From Olsenella sp. An270 (lineage in GTDB: Bacteria; Actinomycetota; Coriobacteriia; Coriobacteriales; Atopobiaceae), in contig NZ_NFJF01000006.1 in the NCBI RefSeq assembly GCF_002159735.1, forward strand, positions 108,777-172,776: a DNA stretch of 64,000 nt, in the 5' to 3' direction. This document shows positions 35,874 through 44,767 of the stretch, one piece after another (within the stretch, counting starts at the first letter, position 1; each line of letters opens with the position of its first letter). The notes below the pieces were generated by a model, which was given only the letters and a program-made list of their open reading frames with translations, made no database searches and was not told the DNA's origin. Both the position numbers and the translations under genes were made by a program.

Positions 35874-36386
35874 CTAGCTTATACCCCCAACGTAGGAGGA
35901 GGCCTTCGGCGGCGTCTTCCCCTTGAGGGTTCCGTGGTAGTAGGCGTAGGTCATGGGCGCGACGCCCGAGAGGTTCCCGGCGTCGACGACCTCCCCCACG
36001 AAGGTGACGTGCGTGCCCACGTCGAGCGTCTGGACCACGTTGCAGGCGACGTAGGAGCAGACGTGCTCGGCGGGATAGGGGTCGCCGGTCGCGGCGACGG
36101 CGCTGGAGATGCCGTCGTACTTGTCCTCGGTCGCCGAGGACCGGAAGCCAAAGCGCCCCACGAAGAGCATGTCGGCGGACTCGTCCACCACCGCGAGCGA
36201 GAAGTGCCCGGCGCGCTCGATGGCACCGCAGGTGAAGTTCTCCTTGTTCACGGTGACGGAGACCTGGAGCGGGGTGGACGTCACCTGCAGCCCGGTGTTG
36301 ACGATGCAGGCGCCGACGCGCTCGCCGTCGTCCGCCGAGACCACGTAGAGCCCCGAAGAGAACTTGAACAGTGCAGTCGCGTCCAT
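35874..36386 (-). CDS. Flavin reductase-like FMN-binding protein
   Basis: 170 residues from the ATG at 36386 (MDATALFKFSSGLYVVSADDGERVGACIVNT). The flavin reductase-like fold is shown by TSTPLQVSVTVNKENFTCGAIERAGHFSLAVV and by GTHVTFVGEVVDAGNLSG. It matches the flavoprotein half of the Hrb-type proteins that work with rubredoxin and flavodiiron enzymes in oxygen reduction. The rubredoxin gene follows directly. Confidence 0.88.
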   Translation of the reverse strand: MDATALFKFSSGLYVVSADDGERVGACIVNTGLQVTSTPLQVSVTVNKENFTCGAIERAGHFSLAVVDESADMLFVGRFGFRSSATEDKYDGISSAVAATGDPYPAEHVCSYVACNVVQTLDVGTHVTFVGEVVDAGNLSGVAPMTYAYYHGTLKGKTPPKASSYVGGIS

Positions 36387-36430
36387 GTCCCGCTCCTTTC
36401 CGATGGGCCAGGGGGCTGTCCCCTCCCGAC

Positions 36431-36949
36431 CTACCTGCTGCGCTCCTTGAGGGCGCGGGCGATCTCGCGGTCGGTGTCGCGCCGCGCCATGTCGTCGCGC
36501 TTGTCGTAGAGCTTCTTGCCGCGCGCGAGGCCGATCGCCAGCTTCACGCGGTTGTGCTCGTCGAAGTAGATCTCCAGGGGCACGAGGGCCAGGCCCTTCT
36601 GCCGCAGCTTCGCGTCCAGGTAGTCGATCTGACGACGATGCAGCAGCAGGCGCCGCTTGCGGTCGGGGTCCACGTTCCACACGCCGCCGTTGGAGTAGGG
36701 GTGGATGTGGACGCCGTGCAGCCATGCCTCGCGCCCGCGGATGAGGCAGAAGGCGTCGGTGATCTGACAGGCGCGCTCGCGCAGGCTCTTGACCTCGGTG
36801 CCCGTGAGCTCGATGCCCGCCTCGAAGGTCTCCTCGATGAAGTACTCGTGGTGCGCGGAGCGGTTCTTGGCGATGGTCCGCTTGCCGGGGCCCTTCTGCT
36901 GGGCGGCCTTCGCCGCGGCCGCCTGGCGCACGACCTTACTCTTGGCCAT
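36431..36949 (-). CDS. smpB: SsrA-binding protein SmpB
   Basis: 172 residues from the ATG at 36949 (MAKSKVVRQAAAAKA). The core reads IAKNRSAHHEYFIEETFEAGIELTGTEVKSLR (in blocks) and ends DKRDDMARRDTDREIARALK, the C-terminal tail that enters the mRNA channel. It binds tmRNA and brings it to stalled ribosomes. Its start overlaps the end of the upstream gene by 14 bp. ssrA is 1 kb downstream. Confidence 0.97.
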   Translation of the reverse strand: MAKSKVVRQAAAAKAAQQKGPGKRTIAKNRSAHHEYFIEETFEAGIELTGTEVKSLRERACQITDAFCLIRGREAWLHGVHIHPYSNGGVWNVDPDRKRRLLLHRRQIDYLDAKLRQKGLALVPLEIYFDEHNRVKLAIGLARGKKLYDKRDDMARRDTDREIARALKERSR

Positions 36950-37787
36950 CGGCGTCCCCCTCGTCGGTCTCGCGGATGAGGGCGAGAAGGGCCTCGACGG
37001 CCGCCTCGCCCACCAGGTCGCGGGCGCGCAGCGCCAGGTTCGCGGCGAGGTCGCGGGCGCCGGCGGACGCAGCGTCGCCGGCACACATGAGCAGGCAGAC
37101 GGCGATCTCGGCGTTGGCCCCGTCGGGCAGGCCCTCGGCAGCGAGGAGCTCGGTCGCCTCGGAGTCCGTCACGAGGTCGGGGTCGCGGTCGGTCCCGGAC
37201 GCCTGGTCGAGCGCGGCGGCGAGCACGCCGTCGCGCACGTCGAGGTTGCGCGCGGCCCTGAGGGCGGCCGCGGCGACGCGGGGCTTCTCGGTTGCCTGGA
37301 ACCATCCGGCAAAGTTCACGAACGCCCTCGCGAGGTGGGTAGCCTCGCTCGCCCGCTCGAAGACGCTGTAGGTGAGCGCCAGGTACTCCTGGACGTCGCC
37401 GGAGGCGCGGCAGAGGTCGGCGAGGTTGAGGCGGGCGGCGCAGTCCATGGGGTTCCAGCGGACCGCGGCCTTGAGCGCGGCGGCCGCGCCGTCGTAGTCC
37501 TCGGCGTGGACGCGCGCGAGCGCGAGGTCGGAGTAGAGGCGGCCCAACGGCTCGCCCACGTCGCGCAGCTCGCGCGGGTCGTCCTCGACGCGGCGGTACG
37601 CGAGCCGCTCGAAGAGCGTGGGGAAGGCGAACCACTGGAGCTCGTCGGTCGTCGGGCAGTTGGCGTCGACGTAGGCCTCCGCGTCGTCGGCCAGACGCGC
37701 GAGCAGCTCCTCTGCCTGCTCGGCCTGGTCCTGGAGCATCAGCCCCTCGGCTCGCTCGATCTCTTCTGTCAGCTCGGCGCGTTCCAT
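36936..37787 (-). CDS. TPR-like helical repeat protein, function unknown
   Basis: 283 residues, acidic and Ala/Leu-rich. The middle (YSDLALARVHAEDYDGAAAALKAAVRWNPMDCAARLNLADLCRASGD, in blocks) has the spacing of tetratricopeptide repeats. No signal peptide or membrane segment. It overlaps smpB by 14 bp, so the two are probably co-translated. A role in protein-protein contacts is likely; the target is unknown. Confidence 0.75.
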   Translation of the reverse strand: MERAELTEEIERAEGLMLQDQAEQAEELLARLADDAEAYVDANCPTTDELQWFAFPTLFERLAYRRVEDDPRELRDVGEPLGRLYSDLALARVHAEDYDGAAAALKAAVRWNPMDCAARLNLADLCRASGDVQEYLALTYSVFERASEATHLARAFVNFAGWFQATEKPRVAAAALRAARNLDVRDGVLAAALDQASGTDRDPDLVTDSEATELLAAEGLPDGANAEIAVCLLMCAGDAASAGARDLAANLALRARDLVGEAAVEALLALIRETDEGDADGQE

Positions 37788-37943
37788 GTTCCTCCTGGCG
37801 CAACGTCACTCTCGTTAGTGTTCCCATTATCGCGCAGGAACAACGCAATGAACGACAACAGGCCGACCGACAGTCCCAACGGAAGCTGCCGGCCGGCCCC
37901 TCTCAAGACATCGCCGCGCCGCCTTGAGCGCCGCAGCAGTGCC

Positions 37944-39038
37944 TTACTTGCGGAACGCCTCGGTCTTGGTTGGCACCGCCTTGCCCGTGCGCGGGTACTC
38001 GCGCACGTTCAGGTCCATGCCCTTGCCCGTGAACGTACGATACGCGAGCAGCTGGAACGGCACGATGTACTCAAGGGCATCAATGTCCGGATGGCTCAGG
38101 AAGCCGCAATCGCACACGTGCGGGTCGTCCTCGTCAAGGCTTCCGACGAGAAACACGTGCTCGTTCTGCGTCTTCATGCACTGGTACAGCGCGCGCAGGC
38201 GCTCGCCAGGCTCTCCGTCGGGCGCAATGATGAAGGTGTAGACGTTCGAGCGCACCGAGGCAATCGGCCCGTGGAGAAACTCCTCGCCCTCGAACGAGAA
38301 GTAGAACTGGCGAACCGTCTCAAGGCACTTGAGCGAGCCTTCGAGCGCGGTAGCCACGTGCTCTCCGTTTCCGATGACGTAGGCGCGCTCGCAGGCAACG
38401 AGCTCCTCGCTGTTGCGTCCGATGAACTCGTCGGCGGCCGCAACAACAGCGTCGAGATGGCCGATCGTCTCGGCAATCTTGTCACACTCCCGCTGATAGT
38501 CCTCGTCGGAAAGCTTGCCAGATGCGTGTGCCCACTCGAGCGCACAGACGAGCAGCGTGAGCACCGAGCACACGTAGCCCTTCGTCTTGGGCCCGAAGTC
38601 CTCGAACCCGCAGTCAAGGTCAACGCGGAAGTCCGCCTCTCGCGTACAGGTATTGTCCTTGACCTCGGTCACCACGCAGTTGGGCACGCCCTTTTCCGCC
38701 ATCCGCCTGATGGCGTCAACGGTGTTGGTGCTCTCACCCTCTTGCGTCACCGCAATCGCAAAGTCACCCTCCCGGAACAGCGTGTTGAAGTGCGCATAGT
38801 CATATGAGGTGCTCAGCTCGACCGGAATCCCGAGAATTCGCTCGAAGTAATGGCGCACCGCCATACAGGAGTTGTAGGAGGTTCCGCTCGCCACCAAGAG
38901 CAGCCGGTCAACGGAACGTCCTTGGACCGTTCCCACGAAGCGAGCCGTGATGCGCGCACGGTCCTCAAGGATGTGCAGAGCAGCAGACTTGGTCTCGTGA
39001 ATGTAGTCGAGCATCGCGTCGTTGTTTACGATTCCCAT
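37944..39038 (-). CDS. SIS-domain sugar-phosphate deglycase/isomerase (FrlB/GfrF-like)
   Basis: 364 residues from the ATG at 39038 (MGIVNNDAML) with GGAGG six bases upstream; earlier in-frame starts lack a site. Two SIS domains: LLLVASGTSYNSCMAVRHY and AIAVTQEGESTNTVDAIR, then ECERAYVIGNGEHV-like text. The layout follows GlmS-type isomerases without the glutaminase. At the end of a mannose-family PTS operon such enzymes usually cleave fructosamine-6-phosphates (fructoselysine, glucoselysine) or deaminate amino-sugar phosphates. The exact sugar cannot be read. Confidence 0.82.
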   Translation of the reverse strand: MGIVNNDAMLDYIHETKSAALHILEDRARITARFVGTVQGRSVDRLLLVASGTSYNSCMAVRHYFERILGIPVELSTSYDYAHFNTLFREGDFAIAVTQEGESTNTVDAIRRMAEKGVPNCVVTEVKDNTCTREADFRVDLDCGFEDFGPKTKGYVCSVLTLLVCALEWAHASGKLSDEDYQRECDKIAETIGHLDAVVAAADEFIGRNSEELVACERAYVIGNGEHVATALEGSLKCLETVRQFYFSFEGEEFLHGPIASVRSNVYTFIIAPDGEPGERLRALYQCMKTQNEHVFLVGSLDEDDPHVCDCGFLSHPDIDALEYIVPFQLLAYRTFTGKGMDLNVREYPRTGKAVPTKTEAFRK

Positions 39039-39051
39039 CCTCATCCTCCGC

Positions 39052-39921
39052 CTAGAAGATGCCAATGAACTTGCCGACGATGCCGAGGGCGAAGAGGGCG
39101 ACCATGATCACCCACGGCTTCACGTCCTTCTTGAGCAGGTGGTAGATGCCAAAGGTCAGCACCAGCGGCAACAGGCACGGGCAGAGCTGGTCGAGGACCT
39201 CCTGGATGCTCAGCGTCATGCCGCTGCCAAAGTCGGCGACAAAGGCTACGTTGACCGTCACCATAGATGCGATCATGCCGCCAACGACAACCAGTCCCAG
39301 CACCGTTGCCGCAAGTGTCGCCTTGGCCATGAGACCGCCCTTAACCAGCGCGTCGATCGAGCTACTGCCGAGCTTGTAGCCGTACTTGAGGCCAAAGACG
39401 CGAACAAGGATGTGCGGGATGTTGTAGATGATGAGGAAGATGAGCGGACCGAGAATCGAGCCCTGGCTCGCGAGCGAGATGCCCACGCCCGAGGCGATGA
39501 TACGGAACGTCCCCCAGAAGAAGGTGTCGCCGATGCCAGAGAGCGGGCCCATGAGCGCCACCTTGATGTTGTTGATCGCGGAGACGTCAAAGGTCTTGTC
39601 GTTGGCAGCCTGCTCCTCCATCGCTGCCGTGATGCCGAGAACGAACGGAGAGCAGGCGTAGGTGTTGTTGTAGACCTCCTGGTGCCTCATCATCGCATCG
39701 GTGAACTCCTGCTTGTCCGATCCGTAGAGCTTGCGCAGCACGGGCATGATCGAGTAGCAGAAGCCGGGGGCCTGCATGCGGTCCATCGAGTAGCAGGACG
39801 GCAGCAAGAACGCACGCCAGAAGACTTTCCTGAGGGTGCCCTTGTCGATCGACCTCTTCTCGGGCTCAGCGGACGTGGCAAGATCTTCTCGCCTCTCCTC
39901 GTCGTTAGATCTCGTTGTCAT
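39052..39921 (-). CDS. PTS mannose-family EIID membrane component (second operon)
   Basis: 289 residues from the ATG at 39921, overlapping EIIC by 17 bp, with GGAGG ten bases upstream. RKVFWRAFLLPSCYSMDRMQAPGFCYS, then GPLSGIGDTFFWGTFR, and C-terminal membrane helices are typical of EIID. The first 30 residues are a charged nonconserved tail. Forms the permease with the EIIC encoded just upstream. Confidence 0.93.
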   Translation of the reverse strand: MTTRSNDEERREDLATSAEPEKRSIDKGTLRKVFWRAFLLPSCYSMDRMQAPGFCYSIMPVLRKLYGSDKQEFTDAMMRHQEVYNNTYACSPFVLGITAAMEEQAANDKTFDVSAINNIKVALMGPLSGIGDTFFWGTFRIIASGVGISLASQGSILGPLIFLIIYNIPHILVRVFGLKYGYKLGSSSIDALVKGGLMAKATLAATVLGLVVVGGMIASMVTVNVAFVADFGSGMTLSIQEVLDQLCPCLLPLVLTFGIYHLLKKDVKPWVIMVALFALGIVGKFIGIF

Positions 39922-40678
39922 CAAGCTCAGCCTCCTTCTGGTCGGACTTGGACTTCTGCGACATGAAGATGATCATGGCGATGATGACGCCAATGAACGC
40001 GACGCCAACGTTGGACATGCCCAGGAAGGCGGTCGCGACAAAGCCGACGAAGAGGTACGGGGACATCCCCCAAGTGAAGGTAAGCTTCATCAGCAGCGCG
40101 AAGCCGAGAGCGGGCAGCATGTTGGACGCCACGGAGACGCCTTCGGTCACCCAGGTCGGGATGACGTTGAGCAGCCACTCGAAGACGGGAGCTCCCGCAA
40201 GCATGCCCACAAAGGTGAGCAGGAACGGGAAGAAGAAGTAGTTGAAGAGGCCCAGCCACTGGCAGCGGTCAACGGCCTTGTCGTCACCAGCGTGGGCTGC
40301 CTTGAGCGCACGCTCCGAGACGAGGTGGTTGAGCGGGATCCACGAGATGTAACCCACGGAAGAGGCAAACGTGGATATGGGCAGGGTCAGGGCAAGGGCC
40401 ATGTCGGCGCCGGTACCTGTAGTGATGGCGAACGCCGAGCACAGAGCGCCTCCGACGGTGATCTCGGGCATGCCGCTGTGGGCGCCGATTCCCATGAGGC
40501 CCAGCGAGAGCAGCTCCATCTGGGCGCCCAGCGTAAGTCCGGTCTGAACGTCCCCGAGAGCCAACCCCACCAGGGTCGACACGACGAGGGGACGGTCCAG
40601 CATGGTCATGCCGAAGACCCTTGGGTCGATCTTGCAGATGCCCGCAATCAGGGCAACAATGAACGCTTGGAAGATCAT
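39905..40678 (-). CDS. PTS mannose-family EIIC membrane component (second operon)
   Basis: 257 residues from the ATG at 40678 (MIFQAFIVALIAGICKIDP), with GGGAGG just upstream; a GTG 18 bases earlier has no site. GDVQTGLTLGAQMELLSLGLMG is the family motif. Highly hydrophobic, forms the sugar channel with EIID. Confidence 0.93.
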   Translation of the reverse strand: MIFQAFIVALIAGICKIDPRVFGMTMLDRPLVVSTLVGLALGDVQTGLTLGAQMELLSLGLMGIGAHSGMPEITVGGALCSAFAITTGTGADMALALTLPISTFASSVGYISWIPLNHLVSERALKAAHAGDDKAVDRCQWLGLFNYFFFPFLLTFVGMLAGAPVFEWLLNVIPTWVTEGVSVASNMLPALGFALLMKLTFTWGMSPYLFVGFVATAFLGMSNVGVAFIGVIIAMIIFMSQKSKSDQKEAELDDNEI

Positions 40679-40729
40679 GGTACCTCCCATCCGCACGTAC
40701 AGTTAAGTTGTTAGTTGTTTGCCGCTTGG

Positions 40730-41203
40730 CTAGCGATTGTCGAGAATTGCGCGAAGGTCGCGGAAGCGCTGCTCGGGCGTCGGCTGAATGCCAACCTCGA
40801 TGCCCATGTCCAGGACGTCCTTGAGGTCCTGCACGTCCTCGTCCGTCAGGTTGAGGTTGTCGGCAACCATGGGCGCGTCCTTGCGCAGGCCGCCAACAGT
40901 GACGCGCTCGATGCCGCTCACGCGCTGGCAGATGCTCAGAACGTCGTGAGGGTTGTTCACCAGCACCATCGCGCGCCAGTGGGCGTTGGCTGGGTCGTTC
41001 AAAAACGCGATGCCGTCGGCGACGGAGCGAAACCCGTACTTCACGCCCGCGGGCACGCCGAGCTTCAGGGCGTTGCGTCGCCTCATGTCTCCGACCACCT
41101 CGTCGTTGACCACGAGCAAGAGGTCAACGCCGAGCGTGCGGGTCCATGAGATGGCAACCTGCCCGTGAATCAGACGGTCGTCCATGTGAAGCGCCTTGAT
41201 CAT
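40730..41203 (-). CDS. PTS mannose-family EIIB (second operon)
   Basis: 157 residues. The phosphorylated His13 lies in MDDRLIHGQVAISW. It accepts phosphate from the EIIA encoded directly upstream, whose stop overlaps its start (ATGA), and passes it to the sugar. Confidence 0.94.
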   Translation of the reverse strand: MIKALHMDDRLIHGQVAISWTRTLGVDLLLVVNDEVVGDMRRRNALKLGVPAGVKYGFRSVADGIAFLNDPANAHWRAMVLVNNPHDVLSICQRVSGIERVTVGGLRKDAPMVADNLNLTDEDVQDLKDVLDMGIEVGIQPTPEQRFRDLRAILDNR

Positions 41204-41619
41204 ATCTCTCCCTCCCCTCCCAGCTCCGTGATGCGCCGACGGACGTCGACCACACCGTCTCTTCCAACCTTCATCAGCCCGTCAACAAAACCGTCGGTGC
41301 ACTTCGACGGCATGCTGAGCAGGGCCTCCAGCACCATGGGGAAGCTTGCGCCGGCAACAATCCTCATGGGGTGCTCCACGGAATACTCGACCAGAATGTT
41401 TGTGATGCTCCCGCCAAAGACGTCGGTCAGGGCCAGGACGTCCTCGTCGAGGGCGAAGTGCGAAAACAGCTCGTCGAGCTCTCGCACGACCTCCTCCTGG
41501 GAGGTCTCCATCGCCATGGTGAGAACGTGGCAGCTTGACGGGCGCATGCCCGTGATGAGCTCGGCGCTCTGCAGAAATGCCTCCGCCAGCGGGCCGTGAG
41601 ACGCCAGGATGAGCTGCAT
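41200..41619 (-). CDS. PTS mannose-family EIIA (second operon)
   Basis: 139 residues from the ATG at 41619 (MQLILASHGPLAEAF) with GAGAGGAGATT upstream. His8 is the phospho-acceptor from HPr. LTDVFGGSITNIL and a C-terminal VDVRRRITELGG end match the ManX EIIA fold. It is the only mannose-family EIIA in the window and could also serve the amino-sugar PTS at 23-25 kb. First gene of its operon. Confidence 0.94.
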   Translation of the reverse strand: MQLILASHGPLAEAFLQSAELITGMRPSSCHVLTMAMETSQEEVVRELDELFSHFALDEDVLALTDVFGGSITNILVEYSVEHPMRIVAGASFPMVLEALLSMPSKCTDGFVDGLMKVGRDGVVDVRRRITELGGEGEI

Positions 41620-41635
41620 GCAATCTCCTCTCAAA

Positions 41636-41715
41636 TGTCTGATACCTTTTGACGAGAGAAGCGTAACACAGCAGCTTTATTTGTACGACACCTTTTTCGT
41701 TAATGGTATGTGACA
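41636..41715. promoter_or_regulatory. Three candidate GntR operator sites upstream of the second PTS operon
   Basis: TGTCTGATACCTTTT (41636-41650), TGTACGACACCTTTT (41682-41696) and, reversed, GGTATGTGACA (41705-41715) share the form TGTnnGAYACC. They lie in the AT-rich gap between the EIIA start and the GntR gene. GT-n5-AC spacing fits a GntR-family site. A fourth copy is in the start of the GntR gene. Confidence 0.6.
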
Positions 41716-41735
41716 ATTAGGGGGAAGGCGCAAAG

Positions 41736-42449
41736 CTAGTAGCGATAGAGGATGGCGAAGCGGCTGCCCACGTAGTAAGTCTCCGTGTACTCGAACGGCC
41801 GCCCGTCCTTGAGATAGGTGGGGTGGGCGACCTTGAGCAGCGGCTCGGCGCCTATCTTGAGCTGAGAGCGCTGCTGCCGGTCAGGCATCACCGCCGTCAC
41901 GATCTTGGTAATGTGCGACCGCTCAAGATCGAGCTCGTATCGCGCTTTCGCGTACTCGTAGAGGGACTCGCCAAAGTTGTTGGGTCCAAGCTCGGGGAAC
42001 AGGTCGTACGGAAGGCTCGTGTGGCTCAGGGCAATGGGGACGTCGTTTCCGGTGCGCAGACGCACGAAGTGGTGGTACTCGTCGCCAGGGCGCAGGCTCA
42101 GCGCCTCGCCGATCCTGCGCTCGTCCTTCTCGGCCCGATAGGCCCTGCGCTCGTAGGAGAGCACGTGCGAGCCAGCGCGCTTGCCGTTGCGCGCCATGTC
42201 CTCCGTGAAGCTGCACGCGCTGTCACCGTAGCTGACGCGGTTGGTCACGTCCACGTACGTGCCGTCACCGACCTTGCGGATGAGGTAGCCCGAGGACGCG
42301 AGCTCCTGCAGGGCATGGCGGATGGTCGTACGCGAGACGCTGTAGGTCTGGCACAGCTCGAGCTCGGAGGGCAGGCGCTCGCCGTCCTTGAGCGCCCCTC
42401 CGTCGATCTTGGACATGATGTCCTGGATAACTGTCTGATACCTTTGCAT
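41736..42449 (-). CDS. GntR-family (HutC/UbiC-like) regulator of the second PTS operon
   Basis: 237 residues, ATG at 42449. Winged helix KDGERLPSELELCQTYSVSRTTIRHALQELASSGYL and HutC-type ligand domain (LSHTSLPYDLFPEL, then FEYTETYYVGSRFAILYRY). It lies directly upstream of, and in the same direction as, EIIA. Its own first codons contain the operator-like word (TGTCTGATACC on the plus strand at 42432-42445), fitting autoregulation. Confidence 0.9.
   Translation of the reverse strand: MQRYQTVIQDIMSKIDGGALKDGERLPSELELCQTYSVSRTTIRHALQELASSGYLIRKVGDGTYVDVTNRVSYGDSACSFTEDMARNGKRAGSHVLSYERRAYRAEKDERRIGEALSLRPGDEYHHFVRLRTGNDVPIALSHTSLPYDLFPELGPNNFGESLYEYAKARYELDLERSHITKIVTAVMPDRQQRSQLKIGAEPLLKVAHPTYLKDGRPFEYTETYYVGSRFAILYRY
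42432..42445. promoter_or_regulatory. Candidate GntR autoregulatory site
   Basis: TGTCTGATACCTTT overlaps codons 2-6 of the GntR gene and matches the sites at 41636 and 41682 in 12 or more positions. A related word, GGTATCAGACTT, lies at 58733-58744 upstream of the BTAD regulator. Confidence 0.5.
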
Positions 42450-42558
42450 GTTAAGAGAGTATCACGCGGCCATAATTTGGATGGGTAAAAAGGCCGTGCC
42501 AACAATTTGTTCAAGTATCGACGTCCCGAGGCCCGTCCCCGACGCGCAGCATGACGCT

Positions 42559-42674
42559 CGTGGACGCGAGCCGACGTTCTTCTCGGCAAAAGTGTCGCTT
42601 CGCGTCCACGGGACGTGCGGGTGTGGACGCCAACCGACAAAACCGGCGCCAGAAACGTCGGCCCGCGTCCACAG
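42559..42674. repeat. Four alternating GTGGACGC...CCGAC repeats bounded by inverted GTTCTTCTCG words
   Basis: Forward units at 42559 and 42621 and reverse units at 42593 and 42654 share GTGGACGCsnnsCGAC. The 10-mer GTTCTTCTCG is at 42576-42585 and its reverse complement at 42680-42689. The 243-bp gap between the GntR gene and rnr (42450-42692) shows no gene. Confidence 0.7.
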
Positions 42675-42692
42675 CACGGCGAGAAGAACGTC

Positions 42693-44696
42693 TCAGCGTC
42701 CCACGAGCGCAAAGTCGATCTGGCCTCGTGCCACGTCGACGCCCGTGACCTCGACGGCAACACGACGGCCGAGCCCCCACGTCTCGCCGGACTCCTCCCC
42801 CGTGAGCGTCATGCGCGCCTCGTCGTAGCTAAACCACTCGTCTCCGAGCGCCCGTACGGGAACGAGGCCCTCGGCACACGTCTCGTCAAGCATCACGAAC
42901 ACGCCAAAGCTCCCGCAGCCAGAGACGATGCCCGAGTAGCGCTCCCCCACACGGCTTGAGAAGAGCTCGGCCATCTTGACCTTCTGCGACGCCCGGCCGG
43001 CTGCGTCGGCGGCGCGCTCGCGCTCGGAGCAGGTCCGGCAGAGCTGCGGCAGCGCACCGGCCTGGGCGCTCATTTCCTTGCCCTCGATGCGCCCGGCAAT
43101 GAGCGCCTTGAGCGCGCGGTGCACGAGCACGTCAGGGTAACGGCGAATCGGCGAGGTGAAGTGACAGTACGCCTGCGCTCCCAGCGCGTAATGGCCGAGG
43201 TTCTGGGGCAGGTAGACCGCCCGGCGCTGCGCGCGCAGCAAGAGCGCGTTCGTGGGATATGCCGCAGGCGTCCCCTGCGCACGTTCGAGAATAGCCTGGA
43301 TGGCGAACGGATCGCCGGCGAGAAGCCCGGCGGACGTCTCACCGTCAACTACGTCCAGCTCGCGCAGGGGCTGGAGCACGGCGCGCAGGTCCTCCTCGAT
43401 GGGCTGCTCGTGCACGCGGTAGGCCGCCGGCGCCTCGACGTCGGCCAGGCGTCGCGCCACGCACTCGTTCGCGAGCAGCATCGCCTCCTCGATGAGCCCG
43501 GTCGCTCGCGTTCTTCTCCGCACCGAGACGCCCGTCGGTCGCCCGTCGTCGTCGAGCGTGACCTTGGCCTCCACAGTCTCGAACTCGATCGCGCCGCGCT
43601 CCTGGCGAACGCGCTCGCGCAGGGCACGGATCTCGTCCAGCACGCGCAGAAGCTCAGCGACCTTCTCGCCGCCGGCAACGGGCGCGCCCATGTCGAGAAG
43701 GGCATCGACCTCGTCATAGCAGAGGCGCGCGGCGGAGCGAATCGCAGAGGCGAACATCTTGGCGCCCAGCACCTGGCCGCGCGCGTCCAGGCGCATAACC
43801 ACGCTCATGGCAAGCCGGTCCTCGCCGGGCCGAAGCGAGCAGACGTCATTGGACAGGCGCTCAGGGAGCATGGGGACCACGCGGTCAACCAGATAGGCGG
43901 AGCAGGTCCGGCGCTTGGCCTCGTTGTCGATGGGGGTGTCGGCGCCCACGTAGTGCGTGACGTCAGCGATGTGCACGTTGAGCTCGTAGCCGCCCTCGGC
44001 AAGGCGCCGCGCGCCCACGGCGTCGTCAAAGTCTCGCGCGTCCACGGGGTCAACGGTCACGCAGAGCTCGCCGCGCAGGTCGCGCCGGCGCGGGTCCTCA
44101 GCAAGCGCTCCCTCGACGTCCGCCACGATCTTCTCGGCCTGCTCCTGTACCGAGCGAGAGAAGTCACCCGCCAGCCCATAGCTCGCCACGATGGACTCGA
44201 TGTTGAGGTCGAGCTCTCCGACCGAGCCCACGCGTCGCTCAATCGTCACCACCGCAGCGCTCGTGCGCGTTGGGTACTCCGTGATGCGCGCGACCACGAC
44301 GTCGCCCTCGCCGACGCCCAAGCGCGCGGGGCCCGGATCCTCCGGCACGACAAAGAAGTCGTGACCGATGCGCGAGTCAAGCGGCGTGACGGCACCAAGC
44401 GGCCCTGCCTGGGCGTAGGTGCCCAGGAAGGTCTCCACGGCGCGCGAGATCACCGAGCGCACCACGGCGCGCGGCGGCGTGCCGCGACGCTCCACGAGCG
44501 CGACCTCGACCTCGTCCCCGTTCATGGCCTCGCGCTGCCCGCGCGCGAGAAGCTCAAAGTCGCCCTCGGCCGTCTCCACGTGCGCGGCCCCGGGACGAGA
44601 GACGACGAGCGTCCCCGTGATGGTGCGCCCGCGCGGCCGCGGCCCGCCCGAGCGCCCGCGACGGCGATTTCCCCTGTGCGGCCTCGACCTGCTCAT
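42693..44696 (-). CDS. rnr: Ribonuclease R / RNB-family exoribonuclease
   Basis: 667 residues from the ATG at 44696 with GGAGGGCCGC upstream; a GTG eight codons earlier is unsupported. An Arg/Gly-rich N-terminus, cold-shock-like OB domains, then the RNB domain (VDPVDARDFDDAVG metal site, CHFTSPIRRYPDVLVHRAL) and a C-terminal S1 domain (YSGIVSGCGSFGVFVMLDETCAEG). It degrades structured RNA 3' to 5' and, in other bacteria, finishes off tmRNA-tagged messages; ssrA and smpB lie 6-9 kb away. Confidence 0.94.
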   Translation of the reverse strand: MSRSRPHRGNRRRGRSGGPRPRGRTITGTLVVSRPGAAHVETAEGDFELLARGQREAMNGDEVEVALVERRGTPPRAVVRSVISRAVETFLGTYAQAGPLGAVTPLDSRIGHDFFVVPEDPGPARLGVGEGDVVVARITEYPTRTSAAVVTIERRVGSVGELDLNIESIVASYGLAGDFSRSVQEQAEKIVADVEGALAEDPRRRDLRGELCVTVDPVDARDFDDAVGARRLAEGGYELNVHIADVTHYVGADTPIDNEAKRRTCSAYLVDRVVPMLPERLSNDVCSLRPGEDRLAMSVVMRLDARGQVLGAKMFASAIRSAARLCYDEVDALLDMGAPVAGGEKVAELLRVLDEIRALRERVRQERGAIEFETVEAKVTLDDDGRPTGVSVRRRTRATGLIEEAMLLANECVARRLADVEAPAAYRVHEQPIEEDLRAVLQPLRELDVVDGETSAGLLAGDPFAIQAILERAQGTPAAYPTNALLLRAQRRAVYLPQNLGHYALGAQAYCHFTSPIRRYPDVLVHRALKALIAGRIEGKEMSAQAGALPQLCRTCSERERAADAAGRASQKVKMAELFSSRVGERYSGIVSGCGSFGVFVMLDETCAEGLVPVRALGDEWFSYDEARMTLTGEESGETWGLGRRVAVEVTGVDVARGQIDFALVGR

Positions 44697-44767
44697 GCGG
44701 CCCTCCGTTCTTCTCGGCACCTCAGTTTCAGCTTACCCAACGAGGCGGCGCGCCGCTCGGCACGGAC

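Noticed and set aside
42450..42692. A small protein gene in the gap between the GntR gene and rnr
   Set aside because: Frames are open only because of the GC-rich repeats; no ribosome site or protein-like sequence.
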